DNA of 64,000 bases, taken from positions 3,534,001 through 3,598,000 of the forward strand of contig JAHREC010000018.1 in assembly GCA_020081605.1 (NCBI GenBank), given 5' to 3'. The position numbers and the translations under genes were made by a program. Below the pieces are notes generated by a model. The model was given only the letters and a program-made list of their open reading frames with translations, had not been told where the DNA came from and ran no database searches. Shown here piece after piece: positions 1-11,400 of this stretch. The DNA is from Albifimbria verrucaria (taxonomy: Eukaryota; Ascomycota; Sordariomycetes; Hypocreales; Stachybotryaceae). Position 1 is the stretch's first letter; the number at the start of each line of letters is the position of its first letter.

Positions 1-1754
1 CCAAGCCAGATAGTGGATGACAGTCCATGATATACTTGGCGAGATCTTCCTTGATATTGGGATGTCGGGTGGCGGGTAGACCCTTCCAAAGGTCGAAAAT
101 GACATTGCTTCCTTTGAAAAGTCGTTGAAACCTGGCATTCTGAGAGTTGATTTTGATCAAGTTTCGTGAGACTTTGATGTAGGCTGCCCAGGGCAATGGG
201 GCAGGAGCGTTGGTGTCCCTGACTGATTGTGTATCGATTGCGAGTGAAAACTGGCTTGCATCGTCGTACAACCTTGCAGCCAATCCTTGCCGATCGTTGT
301 CGTACGAGGCGAAAAATTCAAGCAAGAAGCTTTCTCCGATTCCATTGACGTCTCGGAAGTCTGGGCCTCTTTGCGGTATCGGCTTTGGCTTCAGAGCTTC
401 AGCCTGAGCAGCGATCTGCTCTGGTGTTCGCAATTGCGTACCGTTGATGATTTGTAGCTTGGGGAACCACTCCAAGAAAGTGGCAAGAAAGTTCTGATCC
501 GCACTTTCGATGGGGTTGCCAGTCATGTAGATAGTCTCCAATTCCTTGAACTTCCCCTCCAGCGCTCCAGACCCTGCATGTTGCTGATCTGGTTTCCACT
601 CATATCCAGATTCTTTAGCTGTGGAAAGGTTGTTGCCACGACTTCAACCTGAGCCACGTCATCGATGTTGTTGTTTGCAAGGCTGATGCTTTCAATGGCA
701 TCTTGCTTTTCCTTGGCTGTCTTGAAAAGACCATCACAAATGGCCATGAGGCCCTTGAAGGTTTTCAAAGCCCTTTCTCGGTTGGCAAACATGCCCAAGC
801 TCACCAAATCGGGATCGGCGGCCAAGGCGTCCAGTTTAAGGAGCTTGGTTTCGCCAATATAGCGGTTGCTTAGAATTGCCTGGAGCTTAGCGCGGAGCTC
901 CTGGGTTTCCTTGGACTCGGTCGCCTTGCTCTGGTAACCGAGACCTTCAGTAGACTCTACAATCTCTAATGGAGTTCCGGCAAATGTGAAAGTATTGACC
1001 TTTAGGATTTCCTCCGCATCTTCCGCACTAGCTCCTACGAAGACATAATCCCCAGCCATGTGTGACTATCCCATGTTAGCAGGCACAAAAGAGTTGGCGA
1101 TTCAAGGCGCTCAAAAAACAGAGTGCATCCGACCGGTGGGACCATCTCCCAGATATGGCGTTTCATACATAGGTTGACATCCGACATCCGGCAGAACAAT
1201 GGCGCGCCGGGAATTCCGCAATGATAAACATACCTTCTTGATTATGATACGTCGTTTGGATCCTGGTGACAATCCGGCGGCCTTCCTCTCGAGGAACGCG
1301 AGCAAATCACTTAAGCCGCCGTCGGGGTTGCCAGCAGCTTTGCTTTGTTTCAATCCGTGCACGCGCAAGTACGAGAGTGGGCCCGTATCTTGTCCACGCG
1401 ACCTGGTAGCCCTCATAGAGGAAGAATTCGAAATACGGGACGCTATGGTCGAGCTGTCGCCGTTGTTGAGATGTTTCAAAATGGTCTGCGCAGTTTTCGA
1501 TGCACCTCGGGGTTTGAAGTCGTCGAGGATCTCGTCGATTGTTGCCTTCGTGAACCACCTGCAGTTGTGCCCGTACCTCGTTGAGCCTTGCGAGCAGTCG
1601 AGTCCATGTCGAGATCGCCATCGACGTCTACTTTGGTAGGACCACCCTTTCGTTTTTGAATACCGCCTCTCGAGCTTCCTTTGGAAGAGAGAGCGCTACT
1701 CTTACCACCCCGAGCAGAAGGCGCACTCTGGGTGCGAGAGCCTCGCGGCGCCAT
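1..1754 (-). CDS. MEX67: mRNA export factor MEX67, 5' part (runs off the window)
   Basis: Mex67 is the main mRNA export receptor; with Mtr2 it carries mRNPs through the nuclear pore. The reading runs from ATG at 1754 through a basic Ser/Gly-rich N-terminus. It continues into the RNA-binding region (HGLKQSKAAGNPDGG, then the FLERKAAG stretch), leucine-rich repeats (SLANNNIDD, LDMSGNQIS, IYMTGNPIES) and the start of the NTF2-like domain (ESFLLEFFASYDND). The rest of NTF2 and the UBA-like C-terminus lie beyond base 1. I infer introns at about 1576-1506 (unusual acceptor, uncertain) and 1233-1066 (GTATGT donor, ATAG acceptor). Near 554-557 a CCCC run on the plus strand breaks the frame inside the conserved W-R-x-K-F segment; one extra base restores it. 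Family assignment is firm, the first intron is tentative. Confidence 0.88.
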
Positions 1755-2707
1755 TGTGCTGTGAACGGTGTTGGTAGGATGTTCGCGGGGGTTGGTTTGC
1801 CGGCACAGGATGTACGACGCAAGTTGGCTCGTTATTTAGACTTTGCGATCGTTTTAAAGCTGAGCCCGAAAGCTGGTCACCGTAGAAAGGGTCCCTCGTG
1901 CGCACTGAATGGATATCGCGATGTTCGCAGGACACAAAGAAGCTATAGTTAAGAGCTGAAGATGATACGTCGTAAAGCTCAGAAGAAACAGCCTCAAAGC
2001 CCAGTAGGGAGAGGCGCGATTGTCGGTTGTCGTAACGAACAGTAAGGAGCGTTCCCTTCAGGAGGAGAGACGCGATGCTGACGGTAGGCGCAAGAGGAAG
2101 TTGTTGTTGAAGAAGGGTATGTGGGTAGCTGTAAGAAAAGTGATACAGGCAAAAGTTATTAGCGAGTGACGTTGAAGGCTTGGCCCCACTCTATGACAAT
2201 CAGGCGCCCAGGCATCCTTTGACAAACCAGGGAACTGCAGCCTAAAGTGGCTTAGCTTCTTGCTGTCTGCATGGGCCATAGGTACCAAACTACAGACCAG
2301 CACGAGGTCACATTACAATATGCCTCGAGGATGTCACATGAGTATCCGTATTCAAAAGCAAATCGAACGTAATTACTAAGTTGAGCGCTGCCCAAGCCTC
2401 CAAGTATCAACTAGCAGAAGATAAATGGCTGGGCGGATTCAGCATCTAAATATGTGACTCACCGTTGGGCAGTACAAGTTGCAATTCCATACTATCACGT
2501 GATATGGTTCCATTTTCGCGTGACATGCTACGCGTCTGGTACAGTGTCGCGTGGGGATGATACATGATGTATTGGGAGATCTATCAAACGTCAAGCATCT
2601 ACAAAGTCATCATCAACACAGCCACTAATGCTCTAGACTGCCGATGAGTGGTTCACGACCATAAGGATGTCATCTTGAAGTACGTGATACGCATTCCCAT
2701 AACGAAA
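1755..2707. promoter_or_regulatory. Divergent intergenic region MEX67 / MPH1
   Basis: About 950 bases separate the start codons of MEX67 (leftward) and MPH1 (rightward), so this stretch must hold both promoters and 5' leaders. I see no other credible gene. Short open frames here lack recognisable motifs. No TATA box or known operator could be assigned. Confidence 0.5.
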
Positions 2708-5700
2708 ATGGATGACGAGGAATTTTGGGAAAATCTTGACGACAACGTCCTGGAAGCCCTCACTGAGCAGCCAACATCCAGCACGTCTTCTGGTCAAAAC
2801 CGCGAGGTTACACATGGTTTGACACAACGCAAAACAGTTGGAAATGCGACTGCGATCGCGGAATTGGATTTTGAAGACCTATCCGATGGTTTTCTTGGCA
2901 CCGATGATGTTCAGCTTGCCCAAGCAGTACCGGTGGTGTCAAGAGCCACAGCAGCGTCTGCGCCGAAACCTCGAACTACCCTGGCCCGAACTGGCTCGGG
3001 CATCTTTCGCCAAACCACTTTGTGGGAGGCGAAGCTCAACTCGAGCCACCTCGTCCCTCTCAGCCTGCAAACGGTAGGGGCTATAGAGCCGACATGCCTC
3101 GTGAGCCACCCAGCCACCATGCACTCAACGAAGATGCCATGAAAACATGGGTATATCCTACGAACTTGGGAGCTACCAGAGACTACCAATTCAATATTGT
3201 CAGAAACAGTCTTTTCAACAACACTCTTGTGGCGCTGCCCACAGGCCTAGGCAAAACTTTCATTGCGGCAACAGTAATGCTCAACTACTACCGCTGGACA
3301 AAGTCTTCCAAGATTGTCTTTGTTGCGCCTACCAAGCCTCTTGTGGCACAGCAAGTAGATGCCTGCTACAATATCGCAGGCATACCACGATCAGAGACGA
3401 CCCTTCTCACAGGTGATATTCAGCCAGCATTACGTGTTGATGAATGGGAGAAAAGACGCGTCTTCTTCATGACGCCACAAACATTGCTTAACGATCTCTC
3501 ACATGGATATGCCGACCCCAAAAGCATCGTGCTTTTAGTTATTGACGAAGCACACCGAGCGGTTGGTGAATATGCGTACGCAAAAGTGGCGAAGCTTATT
3601 CGTCGGTTTTCGAGCAGCATTCGCGTTCTAGCCCTGACAGCAACGCCGGGTTCGAAAGTCGAGACTGTGCAGGAGATTATCGACAACCTTGGCATTGCTC
3701 ATTGTGAGATACGAACTGAAGAGTCTATGGATATTCGTCAGTACGTCCATCATCGTAACATTGACCAGGTAGTCCTTGATCCTTCAGATGAGATGGTCAC
3801 GATATGCGAACTTTTCACGAAAGCGCTCAAGCCTCTTACAGACAAGCTAAGCGCCCAGAATATTTGGTACGGACGCAGTCCGATGGCGATGACGGCATAT
3901 GGCTTGATGCAAGCACAACGAGAGTGGTTCAATAGTCGAGGACGCCAAGCAAATCAAGGAGTGCAGTTTATGATGAGAGCAATATTCACTGTTCTGACCA
4001 GCATCGCGCATTCCATCAAGCTTTTGAACTACCATGGCATCAAACCGTTCTACGATAACCTTGTTGACCTCCGCAGCGAACAAGAAGGTAAAGGCGAGAA
4101 AGGTTCGAAATACAAACGGCAACTCATCCAAGACTCCAGCTTCCAAGAAATGATGGACAAAATTCGCGATTGGCTAAAGACGGACGGGTTTGTAGGACAC
4201 CCAAAGCTGACCGCTCTGGCTGACTGCATCTTGAACCATTTCATGGATAATGGGGAGAACTCATCTACCCGTGTCATTGTTTTTAGCGAGTTTCGCGATT
4301 CGGCCGATGAAATTGTGCGCATGCTCAATACACATCGCCCCTTGATCAAAGCTAGTGTCTTTGTTGGCCAGGCTGACAGTAAGCGAGGTGAGGGCATGAA
4401 GCAGGCGCAACAGATCAAGACCATAGAGGATTTTCGGAAGGGGGCATTCAATGTGCTTGTTGCAACCTCTATTGGTGAGGAAGGTCTTGACATTGGGCAG
4501 GTAGATCTTATCGTCTGCTACGATGCTTCCGCGTCGCCAATTCGAATGCTGCAAAGGATGGGTAGGACGGGTAGAAAGCGGGCGGGCAACATCACGCTGC
4601 TCTTGATGAGAGGCAGAGAAGAGGAACAATTTGCAAAATCCAAGGACAACTACGAAAAGATGCAACAGTTAATTTGCGAAGGTAGCCGGTTCAACTTTCG
4701 ATTCGACCTATCCACGAGAATCGTCCCAAGGGAGATTCGTCCAGAAGTGGACAAGAGACATGTCGATATTCCTGTTGAGAATACGCAGGATCAATCTCTT
4801 CCAGAGCCAAAAAGAAGACGTGGCGCGCCCGTCAAGAAGAAGCCACCAAAGAAATTCCACATGCCGGATGGTGTGGAGACAGGCTTCCAGAAAGTCACGG
4901 ACCTTGTCCGCCCGAAGCCTGCAGCAAGCAAGCCAAAACCTCGACGGAACCCTGAATTGGACGAATTGGCGGATGTTCCCAACCTGGAACGTGTTGTGCT
5001 TGGCGATGAAGAGCTTAAGGAGCTTAATCGATCGTACAGGGACTTGCCTTTCAACCATAGCGTGGTCGAGGAGACAGATATGCCAAGCATGACATCGCAC
5101 CCTGAACTACAAAGGAGCTACGTCCGACAGTTAACTTGAAGCATGGGCACTACACTAAAAGAGTGGTGAAATTGCTCCGGACTATGGGGAATAACGCAAA
5201 CGATCTGGTTAAACCCTGTCGATCGAAGGATTTGAGTAATTACCGAGAAATACCAGCGCCCTCATTCGTAACTTCAGATGGAGAGGTCGACGACAGCGAT
5301 GGGGCCGGTGTACACCACAGAGGAAAGAAACGCGATGCCGAGCGCAGAAAAGAAGGAGGCAGCGACGAGGAACAAGCAGTGTCTTCTAAACCAAGAAAGA
5401 AACGAAAAGTAACGGCAGGGGCCCATAGAAGACGTCGAACAGATTCAAGCCTGGTTGATGTTGGCGTGGAGGCAGTGGAGGATAGCGACATGGATGGCAC
5501 TGGCTCTGCAGAAGCTGAAGCTGGATTGCCATCTGGCTCAAAAAGGGCAAAGGTCGACGGAAAAAGAAACCCAAGCAAAGACGACGTGGCGGTATCAACA
5601 GTGATGAGATCGGAGATGATTGCGAAAGAGACAGCGACATACTTGAAAGTGATGGCTCCGACGATGGAGCAGACTTGGCGGACTTCCTCGTTTCCGACAA

Positions 5701-5973
5701 CCACATAACCTCAAGCATGCAACATCCTCCTTCTACGTCGACATCAAACGCATCTCTTAGCCCGAGTACGCCGCGGGCGGTGGGCGAAAAGCCATTCTAT
5801 GTGCCTACAGAGTTTCCAGGAACCCAAGACAGCGAGGATATGCCTGATTTAGGGACGCTAGCGAGCGCAAAGCGAGCAAGTCGTCAAGGGACACAAGCGT
5901 AATGGCGGCTAGTTCGAAGACGACTAGTCGACGGAGCAGACAAGTCGTAGATGACAGTGATGATGAGTTGTAA
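2708..5973 (+). CDS. MPH1: ATP-dependent DNA helicase MPH1 (FANCM family), four apparent 1-nt breaks
   Basis: Mph1 is a 3'-5' superfamily 2 DNA helicase acting in error-free damage bypass and D-loop dissociation. The start at 2708 gives [14 protein letters not shown], followed by RQTT. The helicase core follows, with Walker [10 protein letters not shown], motif II VIDEAH, motif III LTATPGS and the C-terminal motifs [11 protein letters not shown] and [10 protein letters not shown]. The tail is Lys/Arg-rich and acidic and ends VVDDSDDEL. No intron is needed. The frame changes near 3015-3025, 5125-5135, 5550-5580 and 5890-5897, each in the direction of a single lost base. Adding four bases to the 3,266-nt span gives 3,270 nt, exactly 1,090 codons, a usual length for the family. 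I therefore treat it as one functional gene with sequence errors, although a decayed copy cannot be excluded from this gene alone. Confidence 0.9.
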
Positions 5974-7264
5974 AACAGATCAGGTGTTGGGTTAGACATG
6001 GGCTCTGTGTGGGATTGATATGGATGGAACGGCGCGAATTAGGCAGGCAACTGAGCGAAATAGGCACAGGGAACATAATGTACACAGATGATTTCTAACG
6101 ATTGCATTTATATTCGTATTACAAAAACTATAGCTATAAACGTAGATATTGGTGAGTTGCCAGATAATCGCATCTGTCAAGCTTACGAGAGAGACCCGAA
6201 TATTGAGACCAATTTTGAGAAGAAGAAAACCTTGCACCTGGTTAGCGGACTGTCTTGTGGCCTTGCAGAGCAACAGCATAGAGTGCAGAAAGACAAAGAA
6301 ACAATAGTAAAGTTCGACGCTTCAGAAACCCGATTTAAAAGCACTACGACCCCACCACCTGCCGGCAGGGCGACGCGGAGGCTCATGATGCCGCTGCATA
6401 TGACGATGCGGCGACGAGCCGTCAACGCGCCGCTCGTCCACCGGAGGCAGCCGAGGAGGCCCCACGATCTCCCCTGCCGTGAAGCAGGTGAAACCGCAGG
6501 GTGACCCGAGGGTAGTCTCAGACGGCTCTTCCTATGATTGCAGAGGGGTTGTAAAGGTAATCATCATGGTAGCGAAGATGTGGCAGAAACCACAAGAGAG
6601 AAGAAAAGAAAAGAAATCAAAGCGTTCTTACCTAAAGATGGTTCAAGTAATTCGTAGAGCTAGAAGTTAGTAGAGATTGGTATGCAGAGAGTCTTAGCAT
6701 GGGCCTGTATGCATTGTATTGAACGCAAAACGTGGCCAACGAACATCGTGAAGAGGTTGTAGAAGTAGGAAGGAGAACAGTGAAAAAAACTGACGACGAA
6801 ATAAGTAGCTTCTCTGATAAGGTGGGAGCTGATAAGGCGGGATGGTCGATGTCCAGCTGTGAGCAGCCTAGCCATAGAGTACTACTTGTATAGCATATGT
6901 GTTTATCACAGCCAACAAAGTACTTGTCTAACGCCACTACCTTACCTCATGGACCCAAGCTTTCCCGCGCTGGTCCTCAACCAAAGGAACCTGACGCAAG
7001 GTCGCTACCTGGGAAGTACCCAAGTACCTTACCCAAGGCAAGGCACCCTTCAGCCCGAAGACTAAAAGAGCCAAGGTACGTACCAGACGACCCATCCATC
7101 TATAGCCGCCCTTGACGTCGTTTCCGCGCGACCTCCTCCCATCATCACCACCAGTTTTCTCCTCAACGGGGCTCTTGTATCTCTCTGTCCCTCCACATCT
7201 GCCGAGAGCTGGCCGATGAGATAAACCCTTTTCGTCGGACATTTGGAAACCACATACTTTCGCC
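5974..7264. other. Intergenic region MPH1 3' end to ATG33
   Basis: About 1.3 kb holding the MPH1 3' end and the ATG33 promoter. The part near 7000-7060 is rich in short GTACC/AAGG-type words. No gene, RNA gene or mobile element was recognised. Confidence 0.4.
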
Positions 7265-7982
7265 ATGGCTTGCGCGGCTGGCGTTCCTTTCTCAAGTTCG
7301 TCGGGACTGTCTCGCTTGGTCTCTTGACTGTAGGTCACCGCTGAGGCTGAACTGCCCTTTCCAACCCCTCCTCTGTCGTGCACATGCGCAACTTGAGGCA
7401 GAAATCTCTAGGCGAATTAGTTGAGCTAACAATCCCGTCACTGTGTAGGGCGTTTCATACACCGTCTCGACTCTCACCATCCCGACCCTCCTCAAGCTCC
7501 CCTCCGCCTCGTCTGCCGCAACCGCTCTCAACAGCTTGACCACCTCCCTCAAGACGCCCATTCTCGCCCTCTCATCCCTCTCCGCCGCCCCTCTTCTCCT
7601 CTCATATATCCTCTCCTCGCGCTCCGCTCGCCATCCGTACCTCGTCTACACCTCTCTCCTAGCTGTGCTCTCCGCTGCCGTCCCCAACCTGCTCCCTCAG
7701 CCTCCGGCCCGTCCTGCGTCCCAGCAGCCCGCGAAGAAGCCCGCCGCTGCCCGACCTCGCGCCATGGAAGCCAGCTACGAGGTCCTCGGCGACGTTCACA
7801 GCGAAGAAGCCCCTAGCGAAGAGGAGGTTGAAGAGATGAACGGCGAAGATGTTCAGGTTGAGTTCGACAATGCTGCCCGTGGCTTCCTTGTCAGGACAGG
7901 AATTTCCGCGCTTGGCTTTGCCATGGCAATTGTCGGAATCTGGGGTGATGGCGCTCCTCAGCCTGTGGTCTTCGTCTCTTAG
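7265..7982 (+). CDS. ATG33: ATG33-like mitochondrial outer membrane mitophagy protein
   Basis: Atg33 is a small multi-spanning mitochondrial membrane protein needed for mitophagy in yeast. Exon 1 (7265-7329) encodes a short start followed by SFLKFVGTVSLGLLT, the characteristic first membrane segment. A GTAGGT...GTAG intron (7330-7448) precedes exon 2, which opens GVSYTVSTLTIPTLLKLPSA. Further hydrophobic segments follow (APLLLSYILSS, TSLLAVLSAAVPNLL, and TGISALGFAMAIVGIWG near the C-terminus), with a Pro/Ala-rich acidic linker between. The ATG and the conserved frame are out of register by one base around 7268-7271. Adding one base gives 600 nt, 199 residues. The call rests on remembered similarity to the fungal family, so the symbol is fairly but not fully secure. 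Confidence 0.72.
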
Positions 7983-8461
7983 TTCCCAGAATTCACAATG
8001 GCAGAGCTCATTTTACCTTGATTTCGGGGACGTGCCCGTTGCTGAACAAAACATAACTGGTCCTTAACCCTGCTGCTTCATGCTTAGAGTCCTTTTTACC
8101 GGAGTTCTGCGGGATCGAAATTTGTCCAACAAATCCTAGTAGCCTGGCGAAGAATCTCCTATCTTCACAGTGGCTAGCCTTACATATGCCAACACCTGTC
8201 TTGGCTCCTATATAGTAAAATCCTATCTATACTGCCTAGCCGACTTGACTAGTTTAAATCTTGATATGTCGTGAGAGCTGACAGTACAACAGCCTTCCGC
8301 TCATTGCCTGGTTTAAATGAACAAGTGTCATCCACACTTTCCACAGGAAATGTTATTGGTACCCCGGAGAAATGAGTTTCGTAGAATTGTGGTAATCAGC
8401 AGTCTTGAAAGCTATCAAAATATACACAAGCAAATTATCCCCTCTCCTCTCCTCTCCTTCC
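7983..8461. other. Convergent 3' intergenic region
   Basis: The ATG33-like gene and the ankyrin gene converge here. The sequence contains a CCTCT repeat near 8443-8462 just outside the ankyrin stop codon. No gene was recognised. Confidence 0.4.
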
Positions 8462-11400
8462 TCACTCGTGGTAGTTGTCGCACTCGTCACACTTCTTTAA
8501 ACCGGCCTCCTTGGCCTCAGTTTCGGTAAAGACCTTCCAGGCTGAATTGCGCATACCGTCGAAGGTCCTATTCGCAAAGTCGCCGCTATCTTCCGCCTCC
8601 TTGTTGTCTTCGCCGTCTTCATGGTCGTCGGCCCGCGCCTGGATGGTGAAGTATCGGCTTCCCGTAAAGGTCTCGCCGAGTCTTTTGGCAACATCGTTGG
8701 CTTCGTTGAGGCTTACCAGACGACGCAGTTCTGGTGATTTCTCCATTGCTGTACTGCAGAGATCCCAGATTATGTCCTTCTTTTCGTGGCTAGTGAGAGA
8801 AACGGAATCCTTTTCCTTCTTCAAGCCCATGGCCTGGCTAATCTGAAGTAGCTCGAATCCTGTGTACTCACTACTTAGCCCGAGTTCCTCAGTCATCTTC
8901 TTAATCTCTTCAGGCGGCATGTCAGAGTTCTTCTTGACAAAAGATGCCGGTGGGTCTTCGACTAAACTCTTTGCCCGGAATCGCCGCATGTTAGATGGGA
9001 TTTCTGAAGGTTTATGCAGATGCTGCGCCGAGACAAGGTCGTGAGCGACCTCAGCCGGCGTACGCCCCACGGCGTTTTCACGGTATAGTAGTTTTGGCTG
9101 GAAGTCAACGAGAACCTTGGCAGTCGCAAGTTGCTCACGCATGATAATGGTGTGTAAAGGAGTTTCTCCAACAGCGCCAAGAAGATGGAGCTCGCTGCCT
9201 TGAGAGTATTCCAGAAGAAGCTTCAAAACTTCGACAGGCGTGCTGGCATCAGAATACCATGTGCTACTAGTATGATAATAGCTGTAACCTGTGGCACCTC
9301 GCGTATCTCCTGAACTGACCCAAGCATGTAGTGGGGTGAGACCATTCTCCTGTAAACTATTTCTTTGCTGGAATAGATGACCCTGAAGATCTGGATCAAT
9401 AAGTTCGAGCAAAGGACGTAGCCTATGGGCCGAGGGAAGACCAGCAAGAGCCGCATGAATAATGTTTTCACCCTTTGTGTTCCGCGTAGACTGATCTGCG
9501 TTTGCTTTAATAAGAAGTTTGGCATAGCCAAGTCGGCCTAGTCGATAGGCAATCATCAGAGGTGTGTCTCCAGATGTTGTCTTCTTCTCAAGCGATTCAG
9601 GATATGTCTCGATGAGATACTCGAGAAGCTCAAACGAGCGTTTTTCCGGGTTGGCCATCACTGCACAGTGAATCACCATATCATCTACCAAGTCTTATTA
9701 GTCGGTTCATGGTACTCGGGAGACTGGTGTAGCTTACTTTCGGCACCAAGCCATTTTGATATAGATCGGTCAAAGCCACCCGGGCTATCCTTCAGATGCT
9801 TGAGTCTGACATCATCTCGCGCGCTCTTGGACTTGCCGAAATCACCATAGAGTCTATGAGGTGCATCGCTAAGGAAGAATTCAACACTTTCGAGCGATCC
9901 GCCCAGAGCAGCATGCAAAAGCGGCGGCGTCTTCAGTCCGCTTGTCTTTACGGCCATATTGCGACCAGCGTTTGCCCAATCCTTTCTATAGCATCGTCAG
10001 TACAACTATGGCTCGGTGGTAATGGTGATCCTTACCTTTTCTTGCCATAAACCGTTAAACCCTGGTAAAACTTGGGCTTTACTTTCAGCTCAACGCCGCT
10101 CTTCTTGACAAGATGGTCCAGAGGAATGCCAGCTCCAGTTCGCTTGATTGCGTATTTAAGCAGGTCTATCTTATCATGCTGAATCGCCCACAGATAGGCA
10201 CTTTGGGGAAGTCGAATGCCTCTTTCGAGTCATCGCTTGTTTCCTCTTCTGACTTATTGGTTGAGTAGAGTAGGCACATATCTATCAGCGCCTTGAGTCC
10301 GTCGAGGTTATCAGTGTCAAAGACATGTTGGAACAGATCGCGGAATCTGTCTCGACGAGCTTCCCGTCTTGCATCTTAAAAGTCCGGAAAACCTCGCAAA
10401 TGTGTGACAACGGCTTTGTGTGGGATTCAACTTGCAAAGAGACCTGACCAATGTTGTCAATGGTAAATGTTTTGTCCGCTTTTGTCGACACAATGCGTGG
10501 CTCGTCGTCATCATCGTCCTCATTTTCGAGTCATAGTCTTCTTCGCTGTCGCCTTCGTCGGCCTCCATCTTATATTTAAGCTTCTCCGGAGGCGACCACT
10601 GTGCTTTGACAATCTCAAGAATAGCCTGTGCCACATCGTAATGGCCATGAAGAAATGCAAGAGAAAATGGCGAATTGTTGTCTTCGTCAGATATGGCCAT
10701 TTTCAGCGGGGACTGGTCTTGATTCGGTCCCCATGCGTGCAAGGTATGCTCCTTGATCTGATCTAGATTTCCGCCCAGGCAGCTTCCATGCTGGTGTTTG
10801 TCAGCCCACGCGCATATGAAATGGGGCCATCTATATCACTTACAGTTGAATATAGCCTTCGCGCCTCGTCTCTGTCATGTCCTTATCATTTGTAAACCTG
10901 AAGTTATATTCGAATGGCTTCGGAGGCTCTCGTTCTGAACTCGTGCTATTATTATAGCCCATGAGGTTGTCCGTTTCCTTGGTTTTGATATCAGGTTGAA
11001 GCTCTGCAAAAGGCTTGGCATCTTTAGCAAGAAGAATACTCTCGAGAGACTTGAAACCTGAAACCGTCTCATTAATTGCCTCTAGCTTCTCAGAGACGCC
11101 AGCCAGTGTTTGGACACGCTTGACATTTTCATGGTAGCTTTCCATCGACTTCTTAAATGATTCCTGATTTGCTGACACCTTCTTCTCGACAATCCAATGC
11201 TGATAGGTGCCTGGCTTGAACTTTTGTAGATAAGTGTCCACTCCTGGGGTCTCCATGGGCTCAACCATTTGCTGTTCTCCCTTATACTCCGATAGCTTTG
11301 TGATCAAGTCACGCACAAGGTCCAAGGCGGAGCGACCCTTGTTATATTGCCGTTCATATGTGTTATGCAGCATCTTCTGTGTTTCCAAAGTCAATGTATT

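Noticed and set aside
1199..1639. 146-codon plus-strand open frame inside MEX67
   Set aside because: Antisense to a clearly conserved coding region.
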